Source: Acanthaster planci | Lineage: Eukaryota; Echinodermata; Asteroidea; Valvatida; Acanthasteridae | Reading direction: 5' to 3' | Length of the DNA stretch: 28,296 nt | NCBI RefSeq assembly: GCF_001949145.1 | Contig: NW_019091401.1 | Coordinates: forward strand, 1,467,689-1,495,984 | Shown here: piece by piece, positions 22,901 to 28,296 of the stretch | Layout of the letters: the number at the start of each line of letters is the position of its first letter | Numbering within the stretch: position 1 is the stretch's first letter | The notes under the pieces: model-generated | Databases searched by the model: none | Told to the model about the DNA's origin: nothing | What the model saw: the letters and a program-made list of their open reading frames with translations, nothing else | Translations under genes and position numbers: made by a program

Positions 22901-25900
22901 GAAGAGTCTGTTTTTGATTGGTGAATTGTAGATCATGTGATGCAAATTTGTATAATCCAAGGCATGAGTTAAAGGCATTCCAGTAAAGCCATGAATCACC
23001 AGTATTCCCTTTTACTGAGTATATGTGCGGTATGCACAGGTGGCTTTCCATACACAGAGAGTATGAAGTACAGTGGACATGCATGCAGTAGGTGCATTGA
23101 CAACTCTTCACACAAACATACCAAATTTGGGGTGATATGAATAGATGTGAAAGTAACATTCTGTCTTTATTCAGGAAATTTCTGAATTCAGAAGCAATAG
23201 TAAATGCTTTTATAATAGAAAGAAAGTAAACAAAGCAAACTGTAAGAAACACAGGATCATCTGAATGAAATAAAGCGGAATGTGAAAATGTCACGTTGTA
23301 TATTCACTTCCAACTGACAAAGTAAAACAGGGAACTGTACATAAAACTTCTAAATGATTTATTCAAGCACTGTATAACAAATAACAGTGCTTCATATTTG
23401 TGTAATGGAAAGAATCATTTCATTGGTAGAACAATGAATGTTCTATTCCACTTGGCTTTGTATTAAATAAAACTTTGGAAAAGAACACTCAATCTGTCAC
23501 CACATAAAATTATTCTGAACATCGCATTCACAATCATTCATTATTTGTACATTATCGGACCAGGATTCCGAGACCAATTCATAACTGCATCAAAGGAATA
23601 TGATTCCCATGTGCTGATCAACGACTTGCATTCCATGCAATCCATGCAGAAATGTAAGAGGATCACACTATACTTTGAGGGTAAGAGAAGAGTATGCAAG
23701 TAGAGCAGTGTCTGATAGCTGTGGCTGCGGCTAGAAATAACACACATGTACTAGAGCGACTACCTAGCACTGACTACTGATATTTGCCACAGATGGGTGT
23801 GCTGCTTCAGTTGATTCAGGTATTGTCTAAGTTTCACAGGTTATAAGCAATGGCTACAGCTAGTTCAATCACACATACCAATTGAAGCCACTGGCTAGTG
23901 GTTGCAACCATTTCCCATACATGTGTGTTATCTTTGCCTACAGCTGCTTGATTCAGACATGGGCTGACAAGATTATGACAGGGTACAGGAACCAGACCAG
24001 GAGATATCGCGTGGAAACTTCACACGCTCTACTTACCTCTAAATTGGCAACGGTCCCCAAAGAAAGTGGACGGGTCACATTGACAGGTGTAGCCAGAGGA
24101 ATCTTCTATGCAAGGTTGATCATTGTAGCAAGGATTGCTAGCACATGGTCCTGCAAATCAAGAACATTTTCACTCCTAAAATCAAAACCATGTACTACTA
24201 GTTTTTCTTTTATTCTTAAAAGGCCTACATATAGACCACTACATATCGTTACTTTTGTCTATGTGCCATGCTCTCAGTCTTTGTAAGTTTTAGAGAAGAT
24301 GACACAAATAGCTGATCAAACTTTGCTTGGGTAGCAGACTAAAAAAATTGCTTGTAAACATGTAATCAGAAAAAAAACAATTGTCCCATTGAAAAAATAA
24401 CCAAAAGCCAGCAGGCCTATTTGTGTACAAAAGCTAGAGGTCAGGAAAGATTATTGAACTCACGGTCAAGACACTGAGCACCAATGTAGGGCGATAGGCA
24501 AAGACATACAAAGCCATTTGATGTGACTTGGCAGGTACCTCCATTCTTACATGGGTTACTACTACAAGCTGTCCCTATTGGTGAAAACAAATAAATAGAC
24601 ATGAGGATTCAAGATATTGAGTGTATTTGCAAGCTTGTCATTGCTCACACAGTAAGGCTGGAGCATTAACATGTTTAAACAAACCCAAACTTTAAAACTG
24701 TTTAAAAAGTTTGCTTTTTTTTAAAGGGACCCATTTTCACACTATGTATATGAGATCTGGCATTCTTCTTTATTTCAATGACGTCTGTAAAGTGTTTGTT
24801 AGAATTCCAGGGCATAAAGAGCATTTAAGTGTTCAGTAACATCACCAGAATATATCATCTGGTGATTATGTAACAACAGTTTGGAAGGAAATGCTAGATT
24901 TAAGGAATGATTCCTTCATAAGAGGGGACACATTGAGTCATGAACCATAAACGTGGCAAGCGCAACAAGCTCATGTAGCTCTTTGGCCTTTAACTTTGCA
25001 ATAAGATTTGTCCCTATTTAAACAATACATCACCATCTGTAAAACCAAAAATATGTGACTGAATACATTTACTCCATCTCAGAGGAAAAAGCCTTTCCAG
25101 AGAGTGATGGATAGCTCTACAGTTCCAATGGACACAATATACATGTGTCTCTTGAGATTCCCAAAGTAGCTATTTGGGTTAAGCCTCAGCTAGGTCACAG
25201 GTCTTTGAAGATGCCCCTAATATGTGGAAGATTTGTTGCTGGCATTCTATGATGATTAACTCTTTACCAAATTAACCCTAACACTCCTCAGTCCTCCAAC
25301 AGGTGAAGGATTGAGGAGGGTTAGGGTTAATGGTTCAATTCTGTGCATTTATACACATCTGACCAACAATGTGCACTGTTGTATGTAAATAACAGTTAGG
25401 TGGTGGTGACCTTTAAGTGTTGGCTTAATGTTTTATAGTAAATTGAAGTTTTGCTGAATATTTATAAAATTAATAATAAATCCCCATCCTGATCAAATCA
25501 CTACTTAGGCATAACCACAAAATCCTAAAGTATTTGCTGGCCATAATGAAAGTATAACACACAGAAAAAGACCCTGTAGTTGTTTTCACAACTATGTGTT
25601 AATTATGCAATTGGGAACTTTGAGAAAGCACATGTGATCCAATTTAACAAAATGAGTGACAAGTCACTGGAACCACACTTTTCCTCCACATGATGCTTTA
25701 GTTTTATAGGAGTACCAAACTGATAATCAAATCAAACAACTGGAAAATGGCCTTTGGACTCATTTTGTGGGATGTTGTCTCATATCTGCCAAGTATAAAA
25801 GAATTTACTTGGCAACATAGTAGTTACATGTGCCAGCAAATACGGCCTATGATACACAATGCTTTGACTGGTACACTGTGAAGCTTTTAGCATATGTTTT

Positions 25901-26066
25901 GTGCAATATCTCCTGATTAGCAGCTCAATTTGTTTGGTTTCATGTCACTTACTGGGTTCCTCGCACATTGTTCCTGCGTAGTTGCTAGGGCACAGGCACA
26001 CAAAGCCCAAATTATTTGCAAGACAGGTGCCACCATTGCGACAGGGGTTAGACCCACAAATGGAGG
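10659..26066 (-). CDS. Multi-EGF single-pass membrane receptor, 12 exons (5' partial)
   Basis: Twelve minus-strand exons, from 26066 to 10659, join without a stop to give the C-terminal 540 residues of a type I membrane protein. In order these are 11 EGF domains, a short linker, one transmembrane helix and an 87-residue cytoplasmic part. All EGF exons are phase 1-1, the classic shuffled-exon pattern. Adjacent repeats abut with almost no linker. O-fucose sites (C2-x4-[ST]-C3) are present in 8 repeats and C-x-S-x-P-C O-glucose sites in 7, as in Notch-pathway proteins. No Notch LNR or ankyrin region, no DSL domain, no laminin G domain and no Crumbs-type ERLI end is present. The role is probably adhesion or signalling at the cell surface, by inference. 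The start and signal peptide lie right of the window. Confidence 0.85.
12025..12118. repeat. Small imperfect inverted repeat region
   Basis: ACAGTGTGATATA and TATATCAAACGCGGTG form imperfect complementary arms around GTATTGCATGG, and related GTAATGCACTG words follow. It may be a worn MITE fragment. The support is weak. Confidence 0.3.
12249..12375. mobile_element. 127-bp palindromic MITE-like element
   Basis: Perfect 10-base termini GTTATCACAC (12249-12258) and GTGTGATAAC (12366-12375) enclose a second complementary pair, GTAGTGTGTCTTTGT (12272-12286) and GAACACAGACGCACTAC (12324-12340). The transcript could fold as a long hairpin. No coding capacity is seen. Confidence 0.6.
12535..12800. 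repeat. Inverted repeat of about 55-bp arms
   Basis: The left arm (about 12541-12600) contains GAGGTTGGGGTACAG and GACGGTGTCCTTGTTAC. The right arm (about 12731-12790) contains the complements GTAACAATGGACACCGTC and TGTGCCCCAACCTC. About 130 bases separate the arms. It is probably the remains of a fold-back element. Confidence 0.65.
14025..14160 (-). CDS. EGF receptor: juxtamembrane linker and transmembrane helix exon
   Basis: The exon spans acceptor TTTGCAG (AG at 14161-14162) to donor GTGAG (14020-14024). It has two bases, 44 codons and two bases. The translation starts [16 protein letters not shown], a short polar linker, then about 23 hydrophobic residues ([23 protein letters not shown]), and ends YNNCRP. 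The first two bases complete a Thr codon with the last EGF exon, so the final EGF lies only about 16 residues from the membrane. The Cys just after the helix is a possible palmitoylation site. Asn and Arg after the helix fit a type I, N-out topology. Confidence 0.85.
14161..15184 (-). other. Intron between last EGF and transmembrane exons
   Basis: About 1.0 kb with GTAAGT donor. Nothing recognisable is inside; the open frames are short and without motifs. Confidence 0.65.
15185..15295 (-). CDS. EGF receptor: EGF domain 11 exon
   Basis: Acceptor GCCTGCTTTCAG and donor GTAAGT bound a phase 1-1 exon of 111 bases. The domain reads [15 protein letters not shown] then [11 protein letters not shown] and GIFSGKNCE, with all six cysteines. 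It has the C-x-S-x-P-C O-glucose consensus and the C-x-N-x4-Y-x-C hydroxylation consensus. The residue before Cys3 is Val, so the O-fucose site is lost. The calcium-type D-x-[DN]-E start is replaced by V-F-D-P. It is the membrane-proximal repeat. Confidence 0.85.
15296..15942 (-). other. Intron between EGF domains 10 and 11
   Basis: About 650 bases. The part right of about 15760 belongs to the tandemly duplicated segment. No additional exon is visible; the open frames here overlap on opposite strands and lack motifs. Confidence 0.65.
15943..16053 (-). CDS. EGF receptor: EGF domain 10 exon (duplicate of domain 9)
   Basis: A phase 1-1 exon of 111 bases with donor GTAAGG and acceptor TTGGTAG. 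The translation is (D)[36 protein letters not shown]. It is a calcium-binding EGF (DINE start and N-x4-Y) with O-glucose, O-fucose and beta-hydroxylation consensus sites. It differs from the neighbouring domain 9 at only three residues (Phe/Val, Ser/Ile, Lys/Asn), while several silent differences are present, which points to constraint on the protein since duplication. Confidence 0.9.
16354..16464 (-). CDS. EGF receptor: EGF domain 9 exon
   Basis: A phase 1-1 exon of 111 bases, donor GTAATT, acceptor TTTGATAG. The translation is (D)[36 protein letters not shown]. It is a calcium-binding EGF with the same O-glucose, O-fucose and hydroxylation consensus sites as domain 10. Being symmetric, either of the pair could be skipped without a frameshift, so splice isoforms with one or both are possible. 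Confidence 0.9.
16465..17247 (-). other. Intron between EGF domains 8 and 9
   Basis: About 780 bases; the left part belongs to the duplicated segment. I see no other feature in the rest. Confidence 0.65.
17248..17361 (-). CDS. EGF receptor: EGF domain 8 exon
   Basis: A phase 1-1 exon of 114 bases between acceptor GATTGCAG and donor GTAACC. The translation is (D)[37 protein letters not shown]. It is the most typical calcium-binding EGF here (DINE start, NTPGSY). It lacks the O-fucose site (Val before Cys3) and has Thr rather than Ser in the O-glucose position. The hydroxylation consensus is present. Confidence 0.9.
17404..17593 (-). mobile_element. tRNA-derived SINE
   Basis: Read on the minus strand, the element begins with a tRNA-like head (17576-17505). 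It continues through about 85 bases of tRNA-unrelated body and ends in a TTTAAAAAAAA tail (about 17420-17430). It is flanked by 13-base direct repeats that match at 11 positions: TTGGCAGCCTTCT (17581-17593) and TTGGCATGCTTCT (17404-17416). Head, A-rich tail and target duplications together fit a retroposed SINE. Confidence 0.7.
17505..17576 (-). ncRNA. tRNA-like SINE head with A and B boxes
   Basis: On the minus strand the 72 bases start GGCTGAATGGCTCATTTGG and end with CTAGCC. TGGCTCATTTGG resembles a Pol III A box and GGTTCAAACC a B box, at tRNA spacing. The acceptor arms pair at about six of seven positions, but the anticodon stem does not pair well. I read it as a SINE promoter region and not a working tRNA gene. 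Confidence 0.65.
18332..18439 (-). CDS. EGF receptor: EGF domain 7 exon
   Basis: A phase 1-1 exon of 108 bases with acceptor ACTTTCAG and donor GTAGGC. The translation is (L)[35 protein letters not shown], with six cysteines. It is not a calcium-binding type. The O-fucose consensus (ENQATC) is present; the O-glucose motif is not, because Ile-Thr-Asn-Thr replaces x-S-x-P. It is the most divergent and shortest repeat in the array. Confidence 0.85.
19603..19675. repeat. Inverted repeat GAGTACAGTACTCT / AGAGTACTGTACTC
   Basis: Two perfect 14-base complementary arms (19603-19616 and 19662-19675) flank 45 bases. Each arm is itself nearly palindromic. It lies 46 bases left of the MITE at 19722. Confidence 0.75.
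19722..20180. mobile_element. 459-bp MITE with 36-bp terminal inverted repeats
   Basis: The left end (19722-19757) reads TTGTGACCGGCTCTAGAAAA then ATGGGTAATAAGTCGC. The right end (20145-20180), complemented, reads TTGTGACCCGCTCTGCAAAA then AAGGGTAATAAGTCGC. They match at 32 of 36 positions. No transposase frame is present. The immediate flanks give no clear target duplication, so the superfamily is not assigned. Confidence 0.8.
20549..20664. repeat. 115-bp interspersed repeat, family B copy 1
   Basis: It begins TATGGCTGCAGCTGGAAATA and ends TTGCAGCCAGTTGATTTGG. The two ends are themselves partly complementary (GGCTGCAGCTGG and CTAGTTGCAGCC). Related copies are at 23719-23824 and 23848-23962. 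Confidence 0.55.
20718..20945 (-). CDS. EGF receptor: EGF domains 5 and 6, one exon
   Basis: A phase 1-1 exon of 228 bases (75 codons) that encodes two complete repeats, unlike all its neighbours. Domain 5 reads (V)[36 protein letters not shown]. Domain 6 reads [38 protein letters not shown]. Both have the O-fucose consensus; neither has the O-glucose Ser. Domain 5 also fits the EOGT O-GlcNAc consensus (C-x-x-G-x-S-G-x-x-C). Domain 6 has a hydroxylation consensus (D-x4-Y). The intron between the two repeats was either lost or never present. Confidence 0.9.
20946..21987 (-). other. Intron between EGF domains 4 and 5
   Basis: About 1.0 kb. Its plus strand is strikingly G- and A-rich from about 21545 to 21960 (so the transcript is pyrimidine-rich), with loosely repeated phrases such as GGGCAACAGGGG and GGGTGTAATTGAATGGCAA. 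No exon or RNA gene is recognised. Confidence 0.65.
21988..22104 (-). CDS. EGF receptor: EGF domain 4 exon
   Basis: A phase 1-1 exon of 117 bases with acceptor CTCTCTCAG and a weaker donor, GTATTC. The translation is (V)[39 protein letters not shown]-glucose (CASNPC) and O-fucose (QNQGTC) consensus sites are present. The Cys3-Cys4 loop is one residue longer than in most repeats here, which removes the spacing needed for the hydroxylation consensus. The non-consensus donor could make this exon skippable. Confidence 0.85.
23719..23824. repeat. 115-bp interspersed repeat, family B copy 2
   Basis: It shares GTGGCTGCGGCTAGAAATAA at the left and TTCAGTTGATTCAGG at the right with the copy at 20549. 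It is diverged in the middle and lies next to copy 3. Confidence 0.45.
23848..23962. repeat. 115-bp interspersed repeat, family B copy 3
   Basis: It begins CAATGGCTACAGCTAGTTCA, contains TTGAAGCCACTGGCTA as copy 1 contains CTGAAGCCAC, and ends CAGCTGCTTGATTCAGACAT. Same orientation as copies 1 and 2. Confidence 0.5.
24037..24150 (-). CDS. EGF receptor: EGF domain 3 exon
   Basis: A phase 1-1 exon of 114 bases with acceptor ATTTGCAG and donor GTAAGT. The translation is [37 protein letters not shown]. The O-glucose motif CASNPC is present. Pro before Cys3 removes the O-fucose site. The Cys5-Cys6 loop (DPSTFFGDR) is slightly long for the family. The first two bases complete an Arg codon with domain 2. 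Confidence 0.85.
24151..24463 (-). other. Short intron between EGF domains 2 and 3
   Basis: About 310 bases with a GTGAG donor. Nothing else is recognised in it. Confidence 0.7.
24464..24574 (-). CDS. EGF receptor: EGF domain 2 exon
   Basis: A phase 1-1 exon of 111 bases, acceptor TCACCAATAG and donor GTGAGT. The translation is [36 protein letters not shown] with six cysteines. O-glucose (CSSNPC) and O-fucose (KNGGTC) consensus sites are present. The NGFVCLC segment is shared with domain 1 (LGFVCLC), suggesting that these two repeats arose from one another. Confidence 0.9.
24575..25952 (-). other. Intron between EGF domains 1 and 2
   Basis: About 1.4 kb with a GTAAGT donor. The only structure found is the hairpin at 25270-25332. 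No exon is visible. Confidence 0.65.
25270..25332. repeat. Hairpin with telomere-like CCCTAA/TTAGGG arms
   Basis: The left arm ATTAACCCTAACACTCCTCA and the right arm TGAGGAGGGTTAGGGTTAAT are complementary at nearly all positions, continuing to AGTCCT and AGGATT around an 11-base loop. It could be a fold-back element end or form an RNA hairpin in the pre-mRNA. Confidence 0.75.
25953..26066 (-). CDS. EGF receptor: EGF domain 1 exon (first seen in window)
   Basis: A phase 1-1 exon of 114 bases with acceptor TATTCCACAG and donor GTAAGT. The translation is [37 protein letters not shown] with six cysteines. O-glucose (CGSNPC) and O-fucose (RNGGTC) consensus sites are present; it is not a calcium-binding type. 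Because the exon starts inside a codon, at least one further upstream exon must exist. I could not find it in the remaining 2.2 kb, so it probably lies beyond the right edge. Confidence 0.9.
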
Positions 26067-28225
26067 CTGTGGAATACAATAAAAATGGTATTCAAATCCC
26101 ACGTATTTCAAATAACATAACCTGTTTTCTTATTCTTATTGGAACTCCCAAACCAAAGGCATTTGAAACTTGGACCATTCAGAATTCTAATTTCAGATTA
26201 TGCCTAATATTGGCTCATTGCAGGAATGAGTGAGGGCACTTTGTTCCCTAGTAATGATTTTCTTTGGGCTGATATGACCAGCACAGTGAAAATCTATTCA
26301 GCCAAAATATCCATTTCTTTATTCAAATTCATTTCACCAAATTTTAACCCTGTCCACTGAACCTCTGCATGAACCCCCCCCCCATGTTAACCATGCTTTC
26401 ACATGATCCACAGACTGTTTGGCCAAGAGTTGATGTCAATCCCTAGTTTTAACCAAAAAAAATTGACATTTATTAAACTGAGACACTTTTCACAGTTTAG
26501 GCAGCATTTGCACTGTGCTGGTTGATGCATATCTTTTTTATTTAATACTTGTTTACAAAGGAAGGTCTTTTGACTATGTCAAGTCACGTCATTGTTCTAA
26601 CAATTATGGAGGCAGGAATCAGGCAGAGGGCCCAGCGAAGACGTTGTTCCCTGCTGAGTGGGTGTTAGAATATCCAGTGTCACCTTTATTTCAGAAAAGT
26701 TTTGTCCAATAGTGCAGACTGCAATATGCTGCAGCCCAATCTTTGTTTGATACAGTGCCTATTCCAATTATTCATTCCTTACCACAGCATGCAATAGTGT
26801 ATGTGTTCCTACATGTATATAGCAGCACCTCAAAAGCCATTGTGTGAAGATGCTTATTTTGGGTCCTTCCAACCCTGCTGTTCAGGTGTTTGGACAAAGG
26901 TTTCTAGGGACTTGTTCTGCCTACAGTGATAGACCATTGGAGTGACTGAGTTTGTATACACATTCAAATCGTGGACCTATAACAATAGGGGACAATAGGG
27001 TCCACGGTTGCCGAAGAGTCCACGGTTGGAAAACATGTACAAAACATACGGGTGGTGTTCTAAAAAAGTTAAAGTACAAACAAAAGAGGAACAATAGGGG
27101 GTCCCCAGTTGCAGGCAAATACCCACTTACATGGGTGTGTGTGGGTTCTTGATTGGAAGAGTGAGGAAATTGAATCAGACCAGATTTGATCAAGCAGAGA
27201 GCAGACCTGTTTCCAAGATTGTGACCAGGTTTGATTAAGCAGAGAGTAGTGTGTATGATTGTATGAACTGTTAGTCAACAGGCATAGTAACAGCTATAGC
27301 AAGTAGTTCGACAATTTTTGTGTGTGAAAAGAGCCTATTTGAGGCAGAGAAACTTGAACAGCATATCCAGGGCCCTAGTGAGCAGTTTTAATCTCTTGGC
27401 ACACCAAGGAGATTTGCACCCCTCTATAGAACCACACAATGGTATTTCATTTAATCATTTACTCAACAGACCATCATTTGCATGTATTACAAAAAGGGTT
27501 GCTCTGATATAAAAAACAACATAGCATCAATTTTTGAAGAAAACTGAGTTTAGTACATTTTTGTAGATTTTGTAGATTTAGTGCCATCCAAACTACATGT
27601 ATAATTGAAGATTAGACTGATATCTACAGATTGAATTAATGCTTGAAGGTTAAACTTAAGCTTAAAACTAGCCTTAAGTTGGAAAGAATTAGTAAATTTT
27701 ATTGTTTGAATTAACAAGAAGATTATGGATAGAACAACTGATATTCAAGATATATTCTGTAAAATGGGAAAATTTGATAATCGATTCTTGTTACTGAAGT
27801 TACAGATATTCTAGCGTAAGAAATACTTCAATATTTTGTGAATAGATGGCTGTCCAATGAAGGAGAAGAAAACAGATGTAGCAGTCAGTTAGGGGTACTG
27901 GAGCTGTGCAGCTGTTGGACACCCAACCTAGAAGGTGGTGCTTCAAATAATCAAATGGCAACTGATTGTACTTCAGGCTTCTATATCCTCAATACACCCA
28001 CTCTTCCTAGTTATAAAAACCCCTTGCGTTAAAATTTTGTAAATTTTTAACTTCAGAGAGAGTGAATTCAGCAACTAAATGCATCCTTAATAGTTGGAGA
28101 GGGAAGGAACAACATGTGTGTAATTTAAAGGCAAATTCAATTGGATAAAAGAAAATACTGGTCTTGTAGAAGTTGTAAATAACTGGAAATAGAACAGTTA
28201 CTGGAGCAAGTCTAATTTTGACGAC
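26067..28225. other. Upstream intron of the receptor gene, no exon seen
   Basis: No EGF-like or other recognisable exon was found on the minus strand, and no gene on the plus strand. It holds a C run near 26377, a small direct repeat at 27178-27248 and repeated short phrases (GGTCCACGG-like, ACAATAGGGG) at about 26985-27105. Confidence 0.5.
27178..27248. repeat. Direct repeat of about 27 bp
   Basis: GACCAGATTTGATCAAGCAG (from 27178) recurs as GACCAGGTTTGATTAAGCAG (from 27222), each followed by AGAGYAG. Two copies only. Confidence 0.65.
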
Positions 28226-28296
28226 GGTGGTGGTGGTGGTGGTGGTGGTGGTGGTGGTGGTGGTGGTGGTGGTGGTGGTGGTGGTGGTGGGGGTGG
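28226..28296. repeat. GGT trinucleotide microsatellite, runs off the window
   Basis: About 23 near-perfect GGT units fill the last 71 bases, with a G-rich interruption near the end. The minus (receptor-sense) strand would be ACC repeats. Confidence 0.95.

Larger units (their letters stand above)
22105..24036 (-). other. Intron between EGF domains 3 and 4
   Basis: About 1.9 kb. It contains two adjacent copies of the 115-bp repeat (23719-23962) and a small perfect hairpin (AAGCACTGT and ACAGTGCTT, 23365-23392). Open frames at 22309-22611 (plus) and 22890-23294 (minus) carry no recognisable motif. Confidence 0.65.

Noticed and set aside
23882-24286. 134-residue plus-strand open frame
   Set aside because: It overlaps antisense the EGF domain 3 exon and a repeat copy, and shows no domain.
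25270-25332. Interstitial telomere
   Set aside because: Only single CCCTAA and TTAGGG words occur in each arm, and there is no tandem telomeric array.
10659-26066. Identification as Notch, Delta/Jagged or Crumbs
   Set aside because: There are no LNR, ankyrin, DSL or laminin G modules in view. The tail ends KRLLL, whereas Crumbs ends ERLI and is much shorter. Only the EGF repeats are shared.
28226-28296. Coding homopolymer exon (poly-Gly, poly-Val or poly-Thr)
   Set aside because: No splice sites or flanking coding frame support it; it is a plain microsatellite cut by the window edge.

Overview
The window is nuclear DNA of an animal, most likely a marine invertebrate. It is AT-rich by eye, its genes are split by long introns with canonical GT/AG sites, and it is full of small inverted-repeat transposons, a tRNA-derived SINE and microsatellites. 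Frequent ACATGTA-type words and the many-EGF receptor gene would fit an echinoderm, hemichordate, amphioxus or mollusc, but nothing here fixes the species. There is no prokaryotic or viral gene organisation.

The main feature is one large minus-strand gene covering 10659-26066 (C-terminal part; the 5' end lies beyond the right edge). Twelve exons can be joined in frame. Ten encode 11 EGF domains, one encodes a single-pass transmembrane helix, and the last encodes an 82-residue cytoplasmic tail with stop. Every EGF exon is phase 1-1, and the joined visible protein is 540 residues with no internal stop. Eight of 11 EGF repeats carry the POFUT1 O-fucose consensus, seven carry the POGLUT1 O-glucose consensus, and five carry the Asp/Asn beta-hydroxylation consensus. 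The ectodomain is therefore Notch-like in its expected modification, but there are no LNR, DSL or ankyrin modules and the tail matches nothing I recognise.

On the left, a plus-strand gene ends in the window. Two exons (1153-1272 and 2701-2791) join in frame and give the charged, low-complexity C terminus of an unrecognised protein. The two genes converge; 2792-10197 is 3' flank or intergenic DNA with a piggyBac-type MITE (3632-4227) and one copy of a two-copy 420-450 bp inverted-repeat element (1757-2205 and 9375-9794). A GTTT/GGGGTG minisatellite (9990-10175) lies just past the receptor's likely poly(A) signal.

The receptor's introns hold further mobile DNA: a 127-bp palindrome (12249-12375), a roughly 265-bp inverted repeat (12535-12800), a SINE with imperfect 13-bp target duplications (17404-17593), a 459-bp MITE with 36-bp termini (19722-20180), three copies of a roughly 115-bp element, and a telomere-motif hairpin (25270-25332). 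One EGF exon has been duplicated together with its flanking introns (about 15760-16610). The right edge ends inside a GGT microsatellite.
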